In this document: positions 60,186 to 64,000 of the stretch, in pieces
How the letters are laid out: each line of letters starts with the position of its first letter
How positions within the stretch are numbered: position 1 is the stretch's first letter
Assembly (NCBI GenBank): GCA_963082975.1
Contig: OY720344.1
Coordinates: 91,084,538-91,148,537 of the forward strand
From: Labia minor
Taxonomy: Eukaryota > Arthropoda > Insecta > Dermaptera > Spongiphoridae
Direction of reading: 5' to 3'
DNA length: 64,000 nt
Made by a program: the position numbers and the translations under genes
Notes under the pieces: generated by a model
What the model was told of the DNA's origin: nothing
Database searches by the model: none
Seen by the model: only the letters and a program-made list of their open reading frames with translations

Positions 60186-60654
60186 TCAAATAAACCAGGA
60201 AAAAGAAAGGAATTTAAAAATAAATGCTATTTCAGACAGGTTGAACAATAAACGGGAGTTTTTCATTTAAACATATATAAAAAGTAGTAGTAGTCTTTTT
60301 GTAAAATTCTTTTCTATTCTTCTAATCTAATGGATATTACTGTGTTAATATTTTATAACATGCATTGCAATATACATTAGAATCCATTTATGTCTCTAAG
60401 TAAAAGCTTTTAAAAATATTTCTGTTCATTTTATAGTAGAAGAGAAATATTCAGAGAATTGTTAATTCTTATTTAAATATCCATTTTTTTAATTTAACTA
60501 AATTTTTGTTAATTATTGAAAATTTATTATTATTTAATGAAAAATATAAAAATAAAAATATAAAGCGATTTTTCATTAGATGTATTATAAAAGTATTTTT
60601 TTTATAAAGAGATGAGCTCACTCTACTCCACACAATTTCTAATTTTACAATTTA

Positions 60655-60722
60655 TTTGAAATCGTCGGGTATCGAACCCGGAATATCAATGAATTCAGCT
60701 AATGAAATAAATTTTTTTATAA
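60655..60722 (-). repeat. tRNA-derived (SINE-like) fragment
   Basis: The reverse complement contains CCGGGTTCGATACCCG, a strong Pol III B-box in a T-arm-like stem, preceded by attagctgaattcattgat, a weak A-box/D-arm remnant. It does not fold into a full tRNA. Origin as SINE or tRNA pseudogene is unresolved. Confidence 0.4.
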
Positions 60723-61039
60723 AAGTGTGTATTATAATAAATATATTTAAATTTAAAAATTACCTTCTATATTTTTTTATCTATTAATAATATTATTTAT
60801 AATTATACAAATAAGCATCATTTTTTATTTATAATAATTAATAAATTAAGTTATTTTTTGAGTCATTTTTAATCAAAAATGATTTCTTCTAACAAAAAGA
60901 TTTGAATTAACTTTTTTTAATATCAATTTTTGTACAATAGTATTTTTAATTTATAACTCAAATAGATGTAGAAGACCATCCTATGAATATTTATAATGCT
61001 AAGTATTAGTATAATATAATAATATTACAATTCTTTTAG

Positions 61040-61380
61040 ATGAAATATTGACCCAATTTTGTCCCTAAAGTGGAGTTCGCCATAAAGTAAATTGCGAATT
61101 GTTTTTACCAGGTGAATTGCGTCATTGCGCTGAACGAAGGGCCAAAGACCTCCAATTGAGGGGGTGGGAGGAGGTTACTTGTTTCCGGAATGAATTCACC
61201 CCTCGGACAACAACCTCACAAAAAGAAATGGGGTAGAAGCAAAGAAGAAAGGCAACGGCACAGGTAATTGGAATATATCAAAAGAAATCGGAGGATTTCC
61301 GCTTTTGGAAATTCGATTAATAATCTTTGAATGAAACCCGGAGGTTATTTTATTAAAAAGAACAGTCCACCCTCCGAAAT
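61040..61380. other. GC-richer block, unassigned
   Basis: Distinct composition without a recognised frame; it could be a conserved non-coding element. Confidence 0.25.
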
Positions 61381-61537
61381 GATGAAGTTTATTTTATTTT
61401 TATCCATCCTCTCTCATTATTTTTAATTTTTAATACCTACTTATAAAATAATATCTTTAATTTTTTTTTTAAGTTTTTATAAGACACCTTTTATTATTTT
61501 CATATAATTATCTTAATTTTAAAGATTAAATTTAAAT

Positions 61538-61539
<2 letters not shown>

Positions 61540-61582
<43 letters not shown>
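61540..61582. repeat. (AT)n microsatellite
   Basis: About 20 AT units. Confidence 0.95.
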
Positions 61583-61584
<2 letters not shown>

Positions 61585-62089
61585 CTTAATATATAGATTT
61601 AATTATTAATTATAAGTTAGAATTTCAAGAATTTATCTTCCCCCCTGACATAAACAACTCTAAAACAATTTTAATTTCCAAATCAAAATTTATTCAGAGA
61701 GAATATAATAAATAATAATAATTAAAATAAATATAATTCAAGAAAATTTAATTCGATGCATTTTTTTGTGTGAAAATGATCTTTTTACTTTTATCATTTT
61801 TTTATTGAATTGGATTGATATTTTTTCTTTGGTGTCAGGTACCAGTTTTTTAGTCAATATTATTTAGACAATCTGGGGAACAATGTTTTATCAATCTCAA
61901 TTGTATTCTTTCCAATTCTTCACTTCCTTTATCATCAGGTAATAAATGATCCATTTTTTGAAATGAGATGCGAGCTCATACAAGTAGACAAGAGAAGAAA
62001 ATTCACCAAATGGGGAGCACCTTAATTCAATAGAATCAAGACACAAGTTGCATCGAATTTAATGGGATAAAAACAATCTGGAACGATTT

Positions 62090-62420
62090 CCTTGAAGGGC
62101 CTACCCTCAAGAGGTGGCTATAGGATTTCCAATTGGGTCTATAACTGTACTCCTGCCCTTTGTGCGGTTAGTGACCCCTAACGGTCTAAAGACCCGCTGA
62201 TGACACCCGCAAGGGCTCGCAAGGAACCCTTAGCAAGCACACAAGTGTTCCGGGGATGGGAAGACTGCTTACGGTCACTTGTCTGGCCCAAAGGTTCAAT
62301 CAACATCTCAAATTCCCATTGAATCATATCAAATTCGCTATTTGAAAGACACCGAAGGTGGAGGAGGAGAAACACTGTTAGAGCTTAGATTGCACAGGAG
62401 GTAAAAAAGTTCCCTGCTCC
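62090..62420. other. GC-richer block with an unassigned minus-strand frame
   Basis: A 65-codon frame at 62375-62178 (minus) has no recognised motif. The block could be regulatory, an untranslated exon or a repeat. Confidence 0.25.
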
Positions 62421-62899
62421 CGGATATTATTGAAATTTTATATTTCTCCTTTATAAAATAAAATGTTATATAAAACTAAATCTATATATAATCCCAGATA
62501 TTATCTACAAGTGATAAGGAAAAAAAAATTAAACAAGGATATTGACACCAGAAGTAAATCAGGTTTTTTCTTTCCCTGGTGAGATAAGAAAAATAGCCAC
62601 TTCTCCCCTCTTTTTCCACAATTCACTACTGAAAACAAGAAATAGAATTTTAAAGTGATCTTAAACCAATTTTTATAATTAATTAAAAATTTAATTTTAT
62701 TGATGTTTAATTTATTTATAGACTCAAAAAAAAGTAAAAAATTTTAATAATTAAATAAATATCTTTTAACAATTTTTACTAGATATAAATCTTTCAATGA
62801 GATTATTATCAATTTTGTTATTCTTAATCAATTAATTAAGTATACATAAGTGTTTATTTATTCATTCCTATACTTGTTTTCAAAATTATTGTTATTTTT

Positions 62900-63265
62900 A
62901 CCGACCGACGATAGTAAGGGAGGTATTGTTTTCACACCAAATTTCACATGTGGAGATTTTTACATATCTCCATGAATCATGCATTTTCTAAACAGAAAAA
63001 AGTATTTTTAGCATGATGTCTGTCCGTCCGTCTGTCCGTCCGTCTGTCCGTCCGTATAGATGTGTACAGCCTGAACGGCTCAACCGATTTTGATGAAATT
63101 TGGTATATTTACTTAATGCATCAGTGGGATGAATTGATCAACTTTTGGTGCAATTCCGGAAACCGGAAGTGGTAGTATTAGCGATCGACGATAGGAAGGA
63201 AAGGGTTATTTTCACACCAAAGGAGATTTTTTTATATATCACCACGAATCATGCACTTTGTATTG
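62900..63265. repeat. Repeat with duplicated 85-bp unit around a TGTC/CGTC microsatellite
   Basis: Similar units at about 62903-62988 and 63182-63262 share cgacgata, ttttcacacca, ggagattttt and atgaatcatgcattt/acgaatcatgcactt. Between them a tetranucleotide repeat (63017-63055) is followed by ctcaaccgattttgatgaaatttgg, a phrase like the one in the Helitron-like copies (gaaatcggttcagcca). Probably a further transposon, class unresolved. Confidence 0.55.
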
Positions 63266-63660
63266 GTTTTATCCTCGAGAAAAATCATATTTATTAGTTT
63301 TTTCTTGATTTAAAATTATATGACGTCATCCAGCCATTCATGACGTCACAGCCTGGTCTTGCATATATATTATAAACAAAATAAAATTAAAAATGTTTAT
63401 ATTTATTATTTATGTATCCATATCTGTTTTTTATTACATTAATAGATATATTAAAATTATTTGAAATTGTTTCTGTAGCTGGAAATTAATTTATTTCAAA
63501 CCGTCGGTCGGTTCGGACCTGGCCACAGGTCAACTTATTTTATTTTAGAATTTATTGGCCCGGGCTTTTTGGAATTGGATTTAACCATCTTATCTCTTTT
63601 AATAATAATATTAATATATATATATATATATATTTATATATTTATATACATTGAAATATG
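63266..63660. other. A+T-rich non-coding DNA
   Basis: Nothing recognised except (AT)n at about 63614-63632. Confidence 0.5.
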
Positions 63661-63722
63661 CTTGGGATTAGAACTCACAACAGTTTAATCATTCAGGAAG
63701 CAATTCACTAAGCCGCCCTGAC
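63655..63722 (-). repeat. tRNA-derived (SINE-like) fragment
   Basis: The reverse complement reads gtcagggcggcttagtgaat (A-box-like) and then gagttctaatccca (B-box-like) about 30 bases later, a spacing like a tRNA gene, but the arms do not pair as a tRNA. Likely a decayed SINE head. Confidence 0.4.
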
Positions 63723-64000
63723 ATTTTTCAATACTAAATAAAAGATAATATATCTTATGTCATAAATAAATTTATCATTTAAAATAATAATGATCTTTTC
63801 GATAACTATTTAATCATGAACATAAATATTAATAAATTTTGTTAATTTATAAAAAAATATCACTATTAATTATTTAATTAAGTAAGTTTTTATAAATATT
63901 CTAATAAATCAAATTATTTGAGTGTTTAAATATATATAATAGATATCAGATAGTAACCTATCAAATATCATAAATAACAATGAGAGGTATTATTGTCGTA

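Noticed and set aside
62178..62375. 65-codon minus-strand frame as an HR3 N-terminal exon
   Set aside because: No resemblance to known HR3 N-termini and no clear donor in a suitable phase.

Overview
The window is eukaryotic nuclear DNA, strongly A+T-rich, with spliceosomal introns (GT-AG), a nuclear tRNA gene and many degraded transposons. The protein-coding content points to an arthropod, most likely an insect. The nuclear receptor on the minus strand is an HR3 (NR1F, ROR-like) protein with insect-type hinge and ligand-binding sequence. Very A+T-rich insect genomes, for example some aphid parasitoid wasps, would fit, but I cannot fix the order from sequence alone.

Layout. 1-17.7 kb: gene-poor, with an RTE-clade LINE fragment (2.9-3.2 kb), a perfect 204-bp inverted repeat (5.7-6.3 kb), and two Helitron-like elements with their 5' ends facing each other (10.75-14.07 kb minus, 14.81-16.72 kb plus), each carrying the same LINE reverse-transcriptase piece. 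17.7-21.8 kb: last three exons of transcription factor AP-2 on the plus strand, with a LINE and a MITE in its introns. 22-28.5 kb: nested transposons (a 3.5-kb terminal-inverted-repeat structure, a second LINE, a hAT-type MITE with a perfect 8-bp target duplication, a decayed Helitron end). 28.5 kb: intact tRNA-Leu(UAA). 31.1-33.6 kb: complete five-exon HMG20 gene, minus strand. 34.65-36.76 kb: complete intronless NASP gene, plus strand, divergent from HMG20. 40.06-44.58 kb: last five coding exons of HR3, minus strand. 44.6-64 kb: the upstream intron or 5' region of HR3, mostly A+T-rich, with several GC-richer islands, a third Helitron copy, a self-nested LINE and scattered tRNA-like fragments. 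The exon(s) encoding the HR3 zinc fingers are not visible here.

How the genes relate. HMG20 (chromatin), NASP (histone H3-H4 chaperone), AP-2 and HR3 (transcription factors) are all nuclear regulators, but nothing shows that they form a functional cluster. HMG20 and NASP are divergent about 1 kb apart and could share promoter DNA. The NASP upstream region carries E2F-, ETS- and E-box-like sites. HR3 is a classic ecdysone-response gene in insects, and a perfect inverted-repeat-1 nuclear-receptor site lies in a GC/GAGA-rich island in its upstream DNA.

The most useful second looks are: the Helitron family carrying a LINE piece; the perfect palindrome; the possible frameshift at an A6 run ending AP-2; the open frame after the HMG20 UGA-C stop, which overlaps an antisense exon-like sequence; the IR1 site; and a phase-compatible candidate alternative first exon for HR3.
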